Below are positions 27,144 to 38,968 of a stretch of 64,000 nt of DNA, one piece after another. Within the stretch, counting starts at the first letter, position 1. Every line of letters begins with the position of its first letter. Source of the stretch: Stutzerimonas stutzeri. GTDB lineage: Bacteria > Pseudomonadota > Gammaproteobacteria > Pseudomonadales > Pseudomonadaceae. The stretch covers positions 62,001 through 126,000 of the forward strand of contig NZ_JYHV01000034.1 of assembly GCF_000952685.1 (NCBI RefSeq). Reading direction: 5' to 3'. The translations under genes and the position numbers were made by a program. The notes under the pieces are model-generated. The model saw only the letters and a list, made by a program, of their open reading frames with translations, was not told the DNA's origin and did no database searches.

Positions 27144-27361
27144 GTGGACAGTCCTCGTAAAGAAAATTGATTGATCAACGCTGGCTATCGAAGGCGAAAG
27201 ACCGTACAGGTGCCCATCTGCAAAACGACATGGCTAACCGCTTCGCCAATCCGCACAGATTCACTATCGGCAAGGCTGCAATTCGCCGCCAGCTTCGTAT
27301 AATGCCGCCACCTTAAGGGGGCGCTATAGCCCTCCGCAACCTGTCCGGATTTTCAATCGCG

Positions 27362-28519
27362 ATGATCAATGCCCTGCGTTTTCTTGGCTGGCCGTTGCTG
27401 GTAGGCCTGCTAGTGGCCCTGCTGATCATTCAGCGCTACCCGCATCTGGTGGGCCTTAGCGACGAGCCGGAATATAAGCTGCAGCAAACGCCGCTGGTGG
27501 GCATACCGCAGCAAGGCCCCTACTCCTATGCCAACGCGGTCAGCAGTGCAGCGCCGGCGGTCGCCAATCTCTACACCACTAAGGTGATCGACAGCTCCAG
27601 CCAGCCACCGATGCTCAAGGACGATCCACTGTTCCGGAGATTTTACGGCGATAACCTGCCGCGGCAGCGCCGCATGGAGTCGAGCCTGGGCTCAGCGGTG
27701 ATCATGAGCCCAGAGGGCTATCTGCTGACCAACAACCACGTCACGGCCAACGCCGAGCAGATCGTCGTGGCCTTGCGAGATGGTCGGGAAACGCTTGCGC
27801 GGGTGATCGGCAGCGACCCCGAGACGGATCTTGCGGTGCTGAAGATCGATCTGGCGGATCTTCCGGCGATTACCATCGGCCGCTCCGACGGTATCCGCAT
27901 TGGCGACGTGACGCTGGCGATCGGCAATCCGTTCGGGGTAGGTCAAACCGTGACCATGGGCATCATCAGCGCCACAGGGCGCAACCAGCTGGGCCTTAAT
28001 ACCTACGAGGACTTCATCCAGACCGACGCAGCCATCAACCGGGGCAATTCAGGTGGCGCGCTGGTCGACACCGCGGGGCACCTGATCGGCATCAACACGG
28101 CGATCATCTCCGAATCCGGCGGCTCGCAGGGCATCGGTTTCGCGATTCCGGTGAAGCTTGCGATGGAAGTGATGAAATCCATTGTCGAGCATGGTCAGGT
28201 GATTCGCGGTTGGCTCGGCGTGGAGGTGCAATCCCTTACCCCTGAATTGGCGGAGTCGTTCGGCCAGGCCGGACGGCCGGGAATCGTCGTAGCAGGGGTT
28301 TATCGCGATGGTCCAGCAGAACGCGCCGGGTTGCTCCCAGGAGACCTGATTCTCAGCATCGATGGACAGCAGGCTGTCGACGGCCGCAGTTCGATGAACC
28401 AGGTCGCCCGCGCGCGCCCTGGCGACGACATCGACATCGATATCCTGCGCAACGGCAAGCCAATGACGCTGACCGCCGAAGTCGGGATGCGGCCGTTGGT
28501 AGAAAAGAGTCCTCAATAG
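27362..28519 (+). CDS. algW: AlgW, DegS-type periplasmic serine protease of the AlgU stress pathway
   Basis: 385 residues. One N-terminal membrane helix (about 8-25) anchors it; the trypsin-like domain has His126 (TNNHVTAN), Asp156 (ETDLAVL) and Ser230 (GNSGGAL), and one PDZ domain runs from about 285 to 375. AlgW senses misfolded outer-membrane proteins by its PDZ and makes the first cut in MucA, releasing the sigma factor AlgU. One PDZ and a membrane anchor separate it from soluble MucD/HtrA. It ends at a hairpin shared with hisC. Confidence 0.94.
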   Translation: MINALRFLGWPLLVGLLVALLIIQRYPHLVGLSDEPEYKLQQTPLVGIPQQGPYSYANAVSSAAPAVANLYTTKVIDSSSQPPMLKDDPLFRRFYGDNLPRQRRMESSLGSAVIMSPEGYLLTNNHVTANAEQIVVALRDGRETLARVIGSDPETDLAVLKIDLADLPAITIGRSDGIRIGDVTLAIGNPFGVGQTVTMGIISATGRNQLGLNTYEDFIQTDAAINRGNSGGALVDTAGHLIGINTAIISESGGSQGIGFAIPVKLAMEVMKSIVEHGQVIRGWLGVEVQSLTPELAESFGQAGRPGIVVAGVYRDGPAERAGLLPGDLILSIDGQQAVDGRSSMNQVARARPGDDIDIDILRNGKPMTLTAEVGMRPLVEKSPQ

Positions 28520-28549
28520 ATCGCAAGCAATCTTACGTTGCTTGCGATC
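28519..28549. terminator. Hairpin between convergent algW and hisC
   Basis: GATCGCAAGCAA and TTGCTTGCGATC form a perfect 12-pair stem with a seven-base loop, starting on the last base of the algW stop codon. No U-run follows on either strand, so termination efficiency is uncertain. Confidence 0.6.
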
Positions 28550-28556
28550 GGGACGA

Positions 28557-29612
28557 TCAGACGATGCCTTTCAACGCCTCGAGCAAGGCCTGATTCTGCT
28601 CCGGTGCGCCAATGGTGATCCGCAGGAACTGCTCGATGCGCGGCTGCTTGAAATGCCGCACGATCACGCTCTGCTCGCGGAGCGCCGCAGCGAGCTGGGC
28701 AGCATCGCGTTGCGGATGCCGGGCGAAGATGAAGTTGGCCGCGGACGGCAGCACCTCGAAGCCTAAATCCTGCATCGCGGCGATCACGGCCTCGCGGCTG
28801 GCGATCACTCGCTGACAGCTGTGCTCGAAGTACTCGCGATCATCAAACGCAGCCGCGGCGCCAGCGATGGCGATGCGGTCCAGGGGATAAGAGTTGAAGC
28901 TGTTCTTGATGCGCTCCAATGCCTCGATCAGATCCGGATGCCCAACAGCCAAGCCGACCCGCAGGCCTGCCAGCGAGCGCGACTTTGACAGCGTCTGGGT
29001 GACCAACAGGTTCGGGTAGCGGTCCACCAACGCAATGGCCGAGGTACCGCCGAAATCGATGTAGGCCTCATCCACCAGCACGACGGAATCCGGATTGGCC
29101 TGCAGCAGCCGCTCGATCGCATCGAGTGCCAGCAGGCAGCCAGTCGGCGCATTGGGATTCGGAAATATGATCCCGCCGTTTGGCCGGACATAATCGTCGA
29201 CGTCGATCTGGAACTGCCCACCCAACGCAACGGCCTCGAAATCGATGCCATACAAACCGCAATAGACCGGATAGAAGCTGTATGTCACGTCGGGAAACAG
29301 CAGCGGCTTGCCGTGCTGAAAGAGGCCGTGGAACGCATGGGCGAGTACTTCGTCCGATCCGTTGCCGACAAAGACCTGCCCTGGTTGCACATTGTAATAA
29401 TCGGCAACCGCATGCTTGAGGCGATCGCCGTTCGGGTCAGGGTACAACCGCAGACTGTCACTGACTTCGGCCTGCATCGCCTTGATCGCCTTTGGCGATG
29501 GGCCGTACGGGTTCTCATTGGTATTGAGCTTGACCAGGTTGGCCAGCTTCGGCTGCTCACCCGGCACGTAGGGCACCAGTTCCTTGACGAAGGAACTCCA
29601 GAATTTACTCAC
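28557..29612 (-). CDS. hisC: Histidinol-phosphate aminotransferase
   Basis: 351 residues, a fold-type I PLP enzyme: [15 protein letters not shown] near the N-terminus, GNGSDEVL phosphate loop, [18 protein letters not shown] and the Schiff-base lysine in [16 protein letters not shown]. It transaminates imidazole-acetol phosphate in histidine synthesis. It follows hisD by 165 bases with no gene between, so it may have its own promoter. Confidence 0.96.
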   Translation of the reverse strand: MSKFWSSFVKELVPYVPGEQPKLANLVKLNTNENPYGPSPKAIKAMQAEVSDSLRLYPDPNGDRLKHAVADYYNVQPGQVFVGNGSDEVLAHAFHGLFQHGKPLLFPDVTYSFYPVYCGLYGIDFEAVALGGQFQIDVDDYVRPNGGIIFPNPNAPTGCLLALDAIERLLQANPDSVVLVDEAYIDFGGTSAIALVDRYPNLLVTQTLSKSRSLAGLRVGLAVGHPDLIEALERIKNSFNSYPLDRIAIAGAAAAFDDREYFEHSCQRVIASREAVIAAMQDLGFEVLPSAANFIFARHPQRDAAQLAAALREQSVIVRHFKQPRIEQFLRITIGAPEQNQALLEALKGIV

Positions 29613-29777
29613 TGCCCTTTATCTCCTTCGCTATCAATCAATGGATCGCAGGAGCTGAACGATGAAGGTGTTGCGTGACGCCTCGGTGAATGTGAAAGCG
29701 ACACCCACCCAAGATGTTTCGCTACACCGAGCCGTCTCCTTCGCTCAAGTCCTAGCAGTTCAAAGCCGCTATCGGTC

Positions 29778-31088
29778 TTACTGCTTTATCCGGTATTCGG
29801 CACTGCGCGCGTGTGCAGTCAGCGACTCGCCGCGAGCCAGCACCGAGGCGATCTTACCCAGCTCAGAAGCGCCCGCAGCCGAGCAATTGATGATCGACGA
29901 GCGCTTCTGGAAATCGTAAACCCCCAGCGGCGAGGAAAATCGCGCTGTGCCCGAGGTCGGCAAGACGTGATTCGGCCCGGCACAGTAGTCGCCCAAGGCT
30001 TCGGCGGTGTAGCGCCCCATGAAGATCGCACCGGCGTGGCGGATCTCAGGCAGCCATTGTTCGGGATTCGCGACGGAGAGTTCAAGGTGCTCGGGCGCGA
30101 TGCGGTTGGCGACTTCGATCGCTTGTTGCATATCGGCAACCTGGATCAGTGCTCCTCGCCCCTGTAGCGACGCCCGGGCAATCTCGTTACGTTCCAGGGT
30201 CGGCAACAGACGCGCAATGCTCTCGGCGACGCGATCAAGGAATGCCGCATCCGGGCTGACCAGAATCGATTGGGCATCCTCGTCGTGCTCGGCCTGGGAA
30301 AACAGGTCCATGGCGATCCAGTCAGGCTCGGTCTGGCCGTCGCAGACCACCAGGATTTCGGAGGGACCGGCGATCATGTCGATGCCGACCTTGCCGAACA
30401 CGTGGCGCTTGGCAGTGGCGACATAAATGTTGCCCGGGCCGACGATCTTGTCCACAGGCGGCACGCTCTCGGTGCCATAGGCCAGCGCAGCCACGGCCTG
30501 GGCTCCGCCGATGGTGAAGACCCGATCGACGCCGGCGATGCAGGCGGCCGCCAGCACCAACTCGTTGAGTTCGCCACGCGGTGTGGGCACGACCATGACC
30601 ACTTCCGGCACACCGGCGACCTTCGCCGGAATGGCGTTCATCAGCACGGACGAGGGATATGACGCCTTGCCGCCGGGCACGTAGAGCCCCGCGCGATCGA
30701 GCGGCGTGACCTTCTGGCCGAGCACGGTGCCATCGGCTTCGGTGTAGGTCCAGGAGTCCTGTTTCTGCTTTTCGTGATAACGGCGGACCCGCTCCGCCGC
30801 GGCCTCCAGGGCCTGGCGCTGGGCTGGACTGATACGCTCGAGCGCCAGTTCAAGGCGTTCGCGCGGCAGGATCAGGTCGGCCATCGAGGCCACCTCGAGG
30901 CCATCGAAACGCTGGGTCAACTCAACCAGGGCAGCATCGCCGCGCTCACGTACTGCCTGAATGATTTCCAACACACGCTGGTTGACGCCGTCATCGGACA
31001 CGCTTTCCCAGCTCAGCAGGTGATCCAGGTGTCGCGAGAAATCAGGATCGGCAGCGTTGAGTCGGCGGATGTCGATGGGAGCGGTCAT
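29778..31088 (-). CDS. hisD: Histidinol dehydrogenase
   Basis: Started at ATG 31088 ([20 protein letters not shown]), where GAGG lies six bases upstream; an ATG four codons earlier at 31100 is less good. 436 residues, with [25 protein letters not shown], the zinc-binding [13 protein letters not shown] and the catalytic-site [18 protein letters not shown]. It oxidises L-histidinol to L-histidine in two NAD-dependent steps. Order hisG-hisD-hisC is normal for pseudomonads. Confidence 0.96.
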   Translation of the reverse strand: MTAPIDIRRLNAADPDFSRHLDHLLSWESVSDDGVNQRVLEIIQAVRERGDAALVELTQRFDGLEVASMADLILPRERLELALERISPAQRQALEAAAERVRRYHEKQKQDSWTYTEADGTVLGQKVTPLDRAGLYVPGGKASYPSSVLMNAIPAKVAGVPEVVMVVPTPRGELNELVLAAACIAGVDRVFTIGGAQAVAALAYGTESVPPVDKIVGPGNIYVATAKRHVFGKVGIDMIAGPSEILVVCDGQTEPDWIAMDLFSQAEHDEDAQSILVSPDAAFLDRVAESIARLLPTLERNEIARASLQGRGALIQVADMQQAIEVANRIAPEHLELSVANPEQWLPEIRHAGAIFMGRYTAEALGDYCAGPNHVLPTSGTARFSSPLGVYDFQKRSSIINCSAAGASELGKIASVLARGESLTAHARSAEYRIKQ

Positions 31089-31220
31089 AACAGGCCTCAT
31101 GAGAATGCTTACAAGCGGGTTTTCAGGCGCCTCTAGATTAACAAGCCAGCCGTGCGGGCACCTGAGAATTTAGGCTATGACACGGCTAGGCGAGCCGGCT
31201 ATCAGCAGCCGCAGGAGGAA

Positions 31221-31850
31221 TCAGCGTTGATACGTTATTGCGTGCTGCAACGCATCGATCAATGCCTGGATCCGCGTGTGCTGCATTTTCATCGATGCCT
31301 TGTTGACCACCAGGCGCGAACTGATCATGGCGATCAGTTCCTGCGGTTCCAGCCCGTTGGCTCGCAACGTATTGCCGGTATCGACGACGTCGATGATCTT
31401 ATCCGCCAGCCCTACCAGCGGTGCGAGCTCCATCGAGCCGTAGAGCTTGATGATGTCGACCTGGCGACCCTGCTCGGCATAGTAGCGTTTGGCGACATTG
31501 ACGAACTTGGTCGCCACCCGCAGCCGCCCCTTTGGCTCCGCTGCACCCACCTTACCGGCCGTCATCAGCTTGCAGTTGGCGATCTTCAAGTCGAGCGGCT
31601 CATACAGGCCCTGCCCACCGTATTCCAGCAATACGTCCTTGCCCGCTACGCCGAGATCCGCCGCGCCGTGCTCGACATAGGTCGGCACGTCGGTGGCACG
31701 CACGATCAGCAGACGCACGTCATCTTGCGTGGTCGGGATGATCAGCTTGCGGCTTTTCTCCGGATTCTCGGTGGGAACGATACCCGCCGCGGCCAGCAAA
31801 GGCAGGGTGTCGTCGAGAATGCGGCCTTTGGAAAGGGCGATGGTAAGCAT
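31221..31850 (-). CDS. hisG: ATP phosphoribosyltransferase, short form (HisG-S)
   Basis: 209 residues, lacking the C-terminal histidine-binding domain of the long form: [49 protein letters not shown] and [14 protein letters not shown]. Short HisG needs the HisRS-like regulatory subunit HisZ, not in this window. It makes phosphoribosyl-ATP, the first step of histidine synthesis. Followed by hisD on the same strand. Confidence 0.96.
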   Translation of the reverse strand: MLTIALSKGRILDDTLPLLAAAGIVPTENPEKSRKLIIPTTQDDVRLLIVRATDVPTYVEHGAADLGVAGKDVLLEYGGQGLYEPLDLKIANCKLMTAGKVGAAEPKGRLRVATKFVNVAKRYYAEQGRQVDIIKLYGSMELAPLVGLADKIIDVVDTGNTLRANGLEPQELIAMISSRLVVNKASMKMQHTRIQALIDALQHAITYQR

Positions 31851-31968
31851 GGACGTTATTCCTTGGAGCCTGTTGATGGCGGCCTTGGCGCAGGCGGAAG
31901 CAGCGATTGCAAGTTTTGACCATGGCAGAGGCTCGACGGAGCACGCGGCTATGGCCTATTGCCAATCG

Positions 31969-33291
<1,323 letters not shown>

Positions 33292-33336
33292 TCACCGCCT
33301 GCGCACGGGCTGAAAGATATCTGTCGCGACCGGCGA

Positions 33337-33576
33337 TCAGCTGCGTGCAAGCCAGTCGGCACGGCTGAAGAATTTCATCGTGACGGCGTGAATGCTGCCA
33401 TCGGCGATCCATGGGTTCAGATGCGCGTAAATTTGCTGCTGACGCTTGACCGGCCCCAGACCAGCCAGCTCGTCACTGATCACGTTCAGCTGGAAGTTGC
33501 AGCCTTCGCCTTCGACTTCCACCTGAGCACCTGAAAGCTTCTGTTCCAGAAAATTCTTAACTTCTACGGCCTGCAT
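33337..33576 (-). CDS. ibaG: IbaG, BolA-family protein
   Basis: ATG 33576, with GAGG six bases upstream, gives 79 residues of BolA fold: MQAVEVKNFLEQKLSGAQVEVEGEG then CNFQLNVIS and RQQQIYAHLNPWIADGSIHAVTMKFF. A TTG two codons earlier is possible. Family members work with monothiol glutaredoxins in Fe-S or envelope homeostasis. It lies between murA and the mla operon, as in E. coli. Confidence 0.92.
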   Translation of the reverse strand: MQAVEVKNFLEQKLSGAQVEVEGEGCNFQLNVISDELAGLGPVKRQQQIYAHLNPWIADGSIHAVTMKFFSRADWLARS

Positions 33577-33673
33577 GTTCAACCTCGATCGGCGCCGGAC
33601 GCGCGCGGCCGGCCATCATACAAAAAAGCCCGAAGGCTGCGAACCCCGAAGCCGCCCTGCCTGACGAACTCGC

Positions 33674-34156
33674 TCAATCGAGGGTTTCGGCATCGTTGTC
33701 GCGCCGCAGCGGGTGCCGGCCAGGAGCCGAAACCGCCGGAAAACGAGAAGAAGCGAAGCGCACCACCAGAATGGCCATCGCCAGCAACAGAATCGCTCCG
33801 GAAATATAGACGACGCCCATGTCAGGAGCATGATGGTGCGAAACGTCAGAAATCAGCAGCCGGGTCAACGCGGTGATCGCCACGTAGATCAGGAATCGCA
33901 CCGGCATATGGTTGGTCTTGAAATAAATGCCGACCATCGCGCCGAGTTCGAGATAGATGAATAGCAACAGAATGTCATCGACGCTGATACTGCCCTTGCC
34001 GAGCATGTCGAGAAAGGTCAGCAAGCCGGCCCATGCGGTGATGGCGCCAATGGCGAACAGCGACAGGTAGTGAAACGTCTCTACCAACAGATTGCCCAGC
34101 GACTCCGCAAGCAGATGCACCTTGGCTCGCGTCGATTCGGCCCATCGCAGCAACAT
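33674..34156 (-). CDS. PsiE-family membrane protein coupled to mlaB
   Basis: 160 residues with four membrane helices (about 30-50, 62-75, 85-105 and 118-140) and a HHHAPD loop, matching the phosphate-starvation-inducible PsiE family, whose function is unknown. Its ATG shares a base with the mlaB stop (TGATG), so it is translated with the Mla operon. That position is not one I know from the reference pseudomonads, where ibaG follows mlaB directly. Confidence 0.75.
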   Translation of the reverse strand: MLLRWAESTRAKVHLLAESLGNLLVETFHYLSLFAIGAITAWAGLLTFLDMLGKGSISVDDILLLFIYLELGAMVGIYFKTNHMPVRFLIYVAITALTRLLISDVSHHHAPDMGVVYISGAILLLAMAILVVRFASSRFPAVSAPGRHPLRRDNDAETLD

Positions 34157-34482
34157 CAGACAGCTCCTCGTGCTTCGTCCGCCAAAGCGAGAACGTCCAG
34201 CAGGCCGGATACCCGAGCGATTTCTCGCATGTCTTCCGGCATGCCGACGATCAATACCTCACGACCCGTCGCCATGGCGTCGCGGGTAAAGGCAAGCAGC
34301 AATGAAAGCCCGACGCTGCTGGACTTCTCCACGGCAGTGCAATCGATCAGCACCCGCCTTGTCTTGCCCTTGCGGATCAGGTCTTGGCCGGCGCGCCGCA
34401 GGGTCGGCCCGGTCTGGTAGTCGAGCACGCCGGAAAGCCGTAGCTCACCATCGGCGCCACCTTCGACCAATGCCTCACTCAT
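34156..34482 (-). CDS. mlaB: MlaB, STAS-domain subunit of the MlaFEDB phospholipid transporter
   Basis: ATG 34482 (overlapping mlaC by eight bases) gives 108 residues of STAS fold: ELRLSGVLDYQTGPTLRRAG and VLIDCTAVEKSSSVGLSLLLAF. MlaB binds the ATPase MlaF and is needed for its stability. An earlier in-frame start at 34602 would lie inside mlaC and was rejected. Confidence 0.9.
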   Translation of the reverse strand: MSEALVEGGADGELRLSGVLDYQTGPTLRRAGQDLIRKGKTRRVLIDCTAVEKSSSVGLSLLLAFTRDAMATGREVLIVGMPEDMREIARVSGLLDVLALADEARGAV

Positions 34483-35125
34483 CGCCCGCCGCCTGCTGGC
34501 CGGCCTCGGTATCCTTGGCTCGTGCAACCACTTCAGCCCAGCCATCGATGGTCTTGTCCAAATTTCCGCCGTTCTTCTGCATCGCATCGGCGAATTGGTC
34601 ACGGAACAGCTTGCCGATATTGATCCCGTTGATGATCACATTGCGGACACGCCATTCACCGCCCTGATTGACCATGGTGTAGGACACCGGATAGATCTCG
34701 CCCTGGCGGCCGGTCACTTCCATACCAACGCTGGTGCGTTCGGCATCCTGCTTGCCACTGGACGGCAACACGCGGATCTGCTGATTGTTGTATTCCAGCA
34801 AGGCGTTACCATAGAACTGCATCAGGCTGCGCTTGAAGTTTTCCTGGAAGCGAGTCATCTGCTCCGGACTGGCGTTACGCGAGTACTTCACCGTCATGAT
34901 GCTGCGGGAAATCCCTTCCGCATCGACCACCGGACCGAGAATGTCGTTGAGCGACTCGTAGAACGCATTCGGGTCCTGACGGTACTGATCCTTGTTGGCC
35001 TTGAGATCGGCGAGCAGCTCATCGGTGGTTTTCTGGATCACTTCGTGAGCGCTAGGGGCCGCCAGAGCCAACATGGGCAGGGTGGCCAATAACACCAGCA
35101 AGCCGCGACGCAGGGCATTCATCAT
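34475..35125 (-). CDS. mlaC: MlaC, periplasmic phospholipid shuttle
   Basis: ATG 35125 with GAGGAG seven bases upstream gives 216 residues with a Sec signal ([20 protein letters not shown]) and the MlaC domain from APSAHEVIQKTTDEL to VRNVIINGINIGKLFRDQFADAM. It carries phospholipid between outer-membrane MlaA and the inner-membrane MlaFEDB complex. mlaA is not in this window. Confidence 0.95.
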   Translation of the reverse strand: MMNALRRGLLVLLATLPMLALAAPSAHEVIQKTTDELLADLKANKDQYRQDPNAFYESLNDILGPVVDAEGISRSIMTVKYSRNASPEQMTRFQENFKRSLMQFYGNALLEYNNQQIRVLPSSGKQDAERTSVGMEVTGRQGEIYPVSYTMVNQGGEWRVRNVIINGINIGKLFRDQFADAMQKNGGNLDKTIDGWAEVVARAKDTEAGQQAAGDE

Positions 35126-35136
35126 GTGGATACTCC

Positions 35137-35595
35137 TCACTCTCTATTGACCGAATTAAGCAAAAACTTGCCGATCAGCTCTTCCAGAACCAAGGACGAC
35201 TGGGTATCACGAATCGTATCGCCGTCCGCCAAAGTTTCCTCTTCGCCACCGACGCTGATACCGATATATTTCTCGCCCAGCAAGCCGGCGGTCAGAATCG
35301 ACGCCGTAGAGTCGACCGGAAGAATGTCGATGTCCTTCTGGATATCCAGCGTGACACGGCCGGTATAGCTTTCACGGTCCAAATCAATCGCGGTCACCTT
35401 GCCAATGGTCACACCAGCCATGGTGACCTTGGATCGGACACTGAGACCGGCAATATTGTCGAAATAAGCGTACAGCTTGTAGGTGTCTGCACTGTCGACG
35501 TTCAGCCCACTGACCCGCAGTGAAAGCAACAGGAGCGCCAGAACGCCCGCCAGGAGGAACAAGCCAACACCGATTTCCAGGGTGCGGATACGCAT
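35137..35595 (-). CDS. mlaD: MlaD, membrane-anchored MCE-domain lipid-binding subunit
   Basis: 152 residues: a single N-terminal helix (GVGLFLLAGVLALLLLSL) followed by one MCE domain (YKLYAYFDNIAGLSVRSKVTMAGVTIGKV to GEKYIGISVGG). MlaD forms the hexameric ring over the permease. Its ATG overlaps the mlaE stop (TGATG). Confidence 0.95.
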   Translation of the reverse strand: MRIRTLEIGVGLFLLAGVLALLLLSLRVSGLNVDSADTYKLYAYFDNIAGLSVRSKVTMAGVTIGKVTAIDLDRESYTGRVTLDIQKDIDILPVDSTASILTAGLLGEKYIGISVGGEEETLADGDTIRDTQSSLVLEELIGKFLLNSVNRE

Positions 35596-36392
35596 CAAAA
35601 ATCTCCAAACATCAAGGCGGTCAGAATAAAGTCGAGGCCGAGTACTGCCAGCGAGGCGTAAACCACGGTTCGAGTGGTGGCGCGGCTGATGCCCTCGGAG
35701 GTCGGTTCGCAGTCATAGCCCTGAAACACCGCGATCCAGGTGACCACCACGGCGAACACCATGCTCTTGATAACGCCGTTGAGCACGTCAGAGGTAAAGG
35801 TGACGCTGTTTTGCATGTTGGCCCAGAACGAGCCTTCATAAACGCCGAGCCAGTCCACGGCCACCATCGCCCCGCCCCAGATGCCGACCACGTTGAAAAT
35901 CACAGTCAGCAACGGCAGAGAGATGAAGCCGGCCCATAACCGCGGCGCGATGATGTATTTCAGCGGATCGACGCCGATCATTTCAAGGCTGGACAACTGC
36001 TCGGTGGACTTCATGTTGCCGATTTCCGCAGCCAGCGCAGACCCGGCGCGCCCGGCAAACAGCAAGGCGGTGACCACCGGTCCCAGTTCACGCAGCAACG
36101 TCAGCGCCACCATCTGCCCCACCGCCTGCTCGGAGCCGTAGCTGCTGAGAATGCTGTAGCCCTGCAGCGCCAACACCATGCCGATGAAGATACCGGACAC
36201 CACCACGATGGCCAGCGAGAGCACGCCGACCGAGTAAAGCTGCCGAACCAGCAACGAGAAGCGATTGCTCAACCCACTGGGCCCGAACAACGCATGGAAC
36301 AGGAACAAAGTCGCCCGCCCCTGCGCCGCGACCACGTTCAGCCCGCCCTCACCAAACATCCGGATTCGCTCGATCAATGAACGCTTACGCAT
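35595..36392 (-). CDS. mlaE: MlaE, permease of the phospholipid ABC transporter
   Basis: ATG 36392 (overlapping mlaF by eight bases) gives 265 residues, [17 protein letters not shown]... The MlaE family segment [30 protein letters not shown] with its [13 protein letters not shown] coupling helix is clear, with five to six membrane spans. It moves phospholipid from or to the inner membrane with MlaF, MlaD and MlaB. Confidence 0.96.
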   Translation of the reverse strand: MRKRSLIERIRMFGEGGLNVVAAQGRATLFLFHALFGPSGLSNRFSLLVRQLYSVGVLSLAIVVVSGIFIGMVLALQGYSILSSYGSEQAVGQMVALTLLRELGPVVTALLFAGRAGSALAAEIGNMKSTEQLSSLEMIGVDPLKYIIAPRLWAGFISLPLLTVIFNVVGIWGGAMVAVDWLGVYEGSFWANMQNSVTFTSDVLNGVIKSMVFAVVVTWIAVFQGYDCEPTSEGISRATTRTVVYASLAVLGLDFILTALMFGDF

Positions 36393-37200
36393 CGGAGCCT
36401 CGCAGCAGATCCTCGGCATAGGCCGGTGCCGGAAAATGGAAAGGCACCGGCCCGTCCGCAGCCCCTTTCATGAACTGTTGAATTCGCGGGCTGGTCGATT
36501 CGCGCAGCTCGGCGGGCGTTCCCTGCCCCAGCACCTGACCGTCACCCACCACATAGATGTAATCGGCGATGCTCGCGGTTTCAGCCAGATCATGGGAAAC
36601 CACGATACTGGTAATGCCCAGGGCGTCGTTCAGCATTCTAATCAACTGCACCAGAACTCCCATGGCAATCGGGTCCTGACCGGCAAAAGGTTCGTCATAC
36701 ATCAGGATCTGGGGGTCCAGTGCGATCGCGCGCGCCAGCGCCACACGACGCTTCATGCCTCCGGACAGTTCGTCGGGCATCAACTCGACCGCGCCGCGCA
36801 GCCCCACTGCCTGAAGCTTCATCAGTACGATGTCGCGGATCATCTCTTCCGGCAGCTTGGTATGCACGCGCAGCGGGAAGGCCACGTTCTCGAACACGTC
36901 GAGGTCCGTGAACAGGGCTCCGCTCTGGAACAGCACGCCCATCTGCTTGCGCATGTCGAACAATTCCCGGCGCGACAGGGTCGGCAGGTTGGTGCCGGCC
37001 ACCCACACCTCTCCGCGCGCGGGCCTGAGCTGGGCGGCGATCAGCCGCAACAGCGTGGTCTTGCCACAGCCGGACGGGCCCATGATGGCCGTCACCTTGC
37101 CTCGCGGTATGGCGATATCGACGTTGTTGAATATGCTCCGCTCCCCGCGCATGAAGGTCACACCCTTCAGCTCGACGGCGTTAGCGTTGGCGGCGCTCAT
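36385..37200 (-). CDS. mlaF: MlaF, ATPase of the phospholipid ABC transporter
   Basis: 271 residues. Walker [11 protein letters not shown]-loop [15 protein letters not shown], signature [14 protein letters not shown], Walker [13 protein letters not shown] and H-loop VVSHDL are intact. The C-terminal extension (about 240-271) contacts MlaB in the known complex. First gene of mlaFEDCB, divergent from kdsD. Confidence 0.96.
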   Translation of the reverse strand: MSAANANAVELKGVTFMRGERSIFNNVDIAIPRGKVTAIMGPSGCGKTTLLRLIAAQLRPARGEVWVAGTNLPTLSRRELFDMRKQMGVLFQSGALFTDLDVFENVAFPLRVHTKLPEEMIRDIVLMKLQAVGLRGAVELMPDELSGGMKRRVALARAIALDPQILMYDEPFAGQDPIAMGVLVQLIRMLNDALGITSIVVSHDLAETASIADYIYVVGDGQVLGQGTPAELRESTSPRIQQFMKGAADGPVPFHFPAPAYAEDLLRGSDA

Positions 37201-37424
37201 CGGATCTCCTTGGATACAGCCTGCGAATCAGACGCCCTCCGATCTTGGGGAGATACTTCGCAGAGCCGTTTTGGCGGCGCGAACTATAGCACCGCCCTCG
37301 GGACGTCCCAAGCAAAGGCCTGTATCGGCGCATGAACGAGCGCACATTCGTTCAGCTTCGGTTCAGCTCCAACGACCACGATCGGCTCGAAAGCTTTTCG
37401 GTGAGCGGCGCTAGGTTTTACCGT

Positions 37425-37430
37425 TATAAT
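37425..37430 (+). promoter_or_regulatory. Probable -10 element of kdsD
   Basis: A perfect TATAAT 34 bases before the kdsD ATG. No good -35 was found at 16-18 bases, so the full promoter is uncertain. Confidence 0.45.
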
Positions 37431-37463
37431 CCCGCGTTTCCATTTTCAGGCGACGACGTGAAC

Positions 37464-38438
37464 ATGAGTCAGAGCAGCCAGCTGATCGAGACGGCACAGC
37501 GCACCATCCGCATGGAACTAGAGGCCGTCGAGCAACTCACGACACGGGTTGATGCGCAGTTCGTCAAGGCATGCGAGCTCATTCTCCAGTGTAAAGGCCG
37601 CGTCGTCGTGGTCGGCATGGGCAAGTCGGGACATATCGGCAACAAGATTGCCGCCACGCTCGCCAGCACCGGCACCGCCGCATTCTTCGTTCATCCGGCC
37701 GAAGCCAGTCATGGCGACATGGGCATGATCACCCGTGATGATGTCGTGCTGGCGCTTTCCAACTCGGGCACCACCAGCGAAATCGTGACGCTGCTGCCAT
37801 TGATCAAGCGCCTCGGCATCACCCTGATCAGCATGACCGGCAACCCCGAGTCGGTGCTGGCCAAGGCGGCATCAGTCAACCTCGACGCGAGCGTTGCCAT
37901 CGAGGCATGCCCACTGAACCTTGCGCCCACTTCGTCGACCACGGTCAGTCTGGTACTTGGAGACGCGCTGGCGATTGCCCTACTCGAAGCCCGCGGCTTC
38001 ACCGCGGAGGATTTCGCCTTTTCGCATCCGGGCGGTGCACTGGGCAGGCGTCTGCTATTGAAAGTCGAACATGTCATGCATTCCGGTGATCGCCTGCCGC
38101 TGGTCAACCGCGGCACAACGCTGCGCGATGCACTGCTGGAAATGACCCAGAAAGGACTGGGCATGACAGCGGTGCTGGAAGCAGACGGCCGCCTGGCCGG
38201 AATCTTCACCGACGGCGATCTGCGCCGCACACTGGACAAAGGTATCGATGTGCGTCAGGCCAGTATCGACCAGGTCATGACGATTCACGGCAAGACGGCC
38301 CATGCCGACATGCTGGCCGCCGAAGCACTGAAGATCATGGAAGACAACAAGATCAACGCGCTGGTAGTGGTCGATGAGAGCGACCGACCGGTCGGCGCGC
38401 TGAACATGCACGATCTGCTGCGTGCGGGAGTGATGTAA
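37464..38438 (+). CDS. kdsD: KdsD, D-arabinose 5-phosphate isomerase
   Basis: 324 residues: a SIS domain (VVVVGMGKSGHIGNKIAATLASTGTAAFFVHPAEASHGDMGM, SNSGTTSEI) followed by two CBS repeats from about residue 205. It isomerises ribulose 5-phosphate to arabinose 5-phosphate, the start of KDO for LPS. A longer reading from 37332 includes the promoter and was rejected; a GTG two codons earlier is possible. It abuts kdsC with no gap. Confidence 0.95.
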   Translation: MSQSSQLIETAQRTIRMELEAVEQLTTRVDAQFVKACELILQCKGRVVVVGMGKSGHIGNKIAATLASTGTAAFFVHPAEASHGDMGMITRDDVVLALSNSGTTSEIVTLLPLIKRLGITLISMTGNPESVLAKAASVNLDASVAIEACPLNLAPTSSTTVSLVLGDALAIALLEARGFTAEDFAFSHPGGALGRRLLLKVEHVMHSGDRLPLVNRGTTLRDALLEMTQKGLGMTAVLEADGRLAGIFTDGDLRRTLDKGIDVRQASIDQVMTIHGKTAHADMLAAEALKIMEDNKINALVVVDESDRPVGALNMHDLLRAGVM

Positions 38439-38960
38439 GTGAACGATCTACTGCGACGCGCCCGCGATATTCGCCTGGCCATTTTCGACGTCGATGGCGT
38501 GCTCACGGACGGCAAGTTGTACTTTTTAGTCGACGGTAGCGAATTCAAGACGTTCAACACCCTTGATGGTCACGGGATCAAGATGCTGATCAATTCGGGT
38601 GTGCGTACCGCTATCATCAGCGGCCGCAAGACGCCGGTCGTCGAGCGCCGAGCGCAGAACCTCGGTATCCAGCACCTGTATCAGGGCCGCGAAGACAAAC
38701 TGGTGGTCCTCGATGAGTTACTCACCGAGCTCGGACTCGACTACGCTGAGGTCGCCTACCTGGGCGACGATCTGCCCGATCTGCCGGTAATCCGCCGTGT
38801 CGGCCTGGGCATGGCGGTGGCCAGCGCCGATGCCTTCGTCCGCCAGCATGCGCACGGGGTCACCGCCGCCCGCGGTGGCGAGGGCGCGGCACGAGAGTTC
38901 TGCGAACTGATCATGCGCGCCCAGGGCAGTCTCGATGCAGCCCAGGCCGCCTACCTCTAG
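38439..38960 (+). CDS. kdsC: KdsC, KDO 8-phosphate phosphatase
   Basis: GTG start immediately after the kdsD stop; 173 residues of HAD fold without a cap domain: FDVDGVLTDGKLYF carries the nucleophile and acid Asp, ISGRKTPVVERRA the Ser motif, and YLGDDLPDLPVI the metal aspartates. It removes phosphate from KDO-8-P. Co-translated with kdsD. Confidence 0.95.
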   Translation: MNDLLRRARDIRLAIFDVDGVLTDGKLYFLVDGSEFKTFNTLDGHGIKMLINSGVRTAIISGRKTPVVERRAQNLGIQHLYQGREDKLVVLDELLTELGLDYAEVAYLGDDLPDLPVIRRVGLGMAVASADAFVRQHAHGVTAARGGEGAAREFCELIMRAQGSLDAAQAAYL

Positions 38961-38968
38961 AGGTTTCA

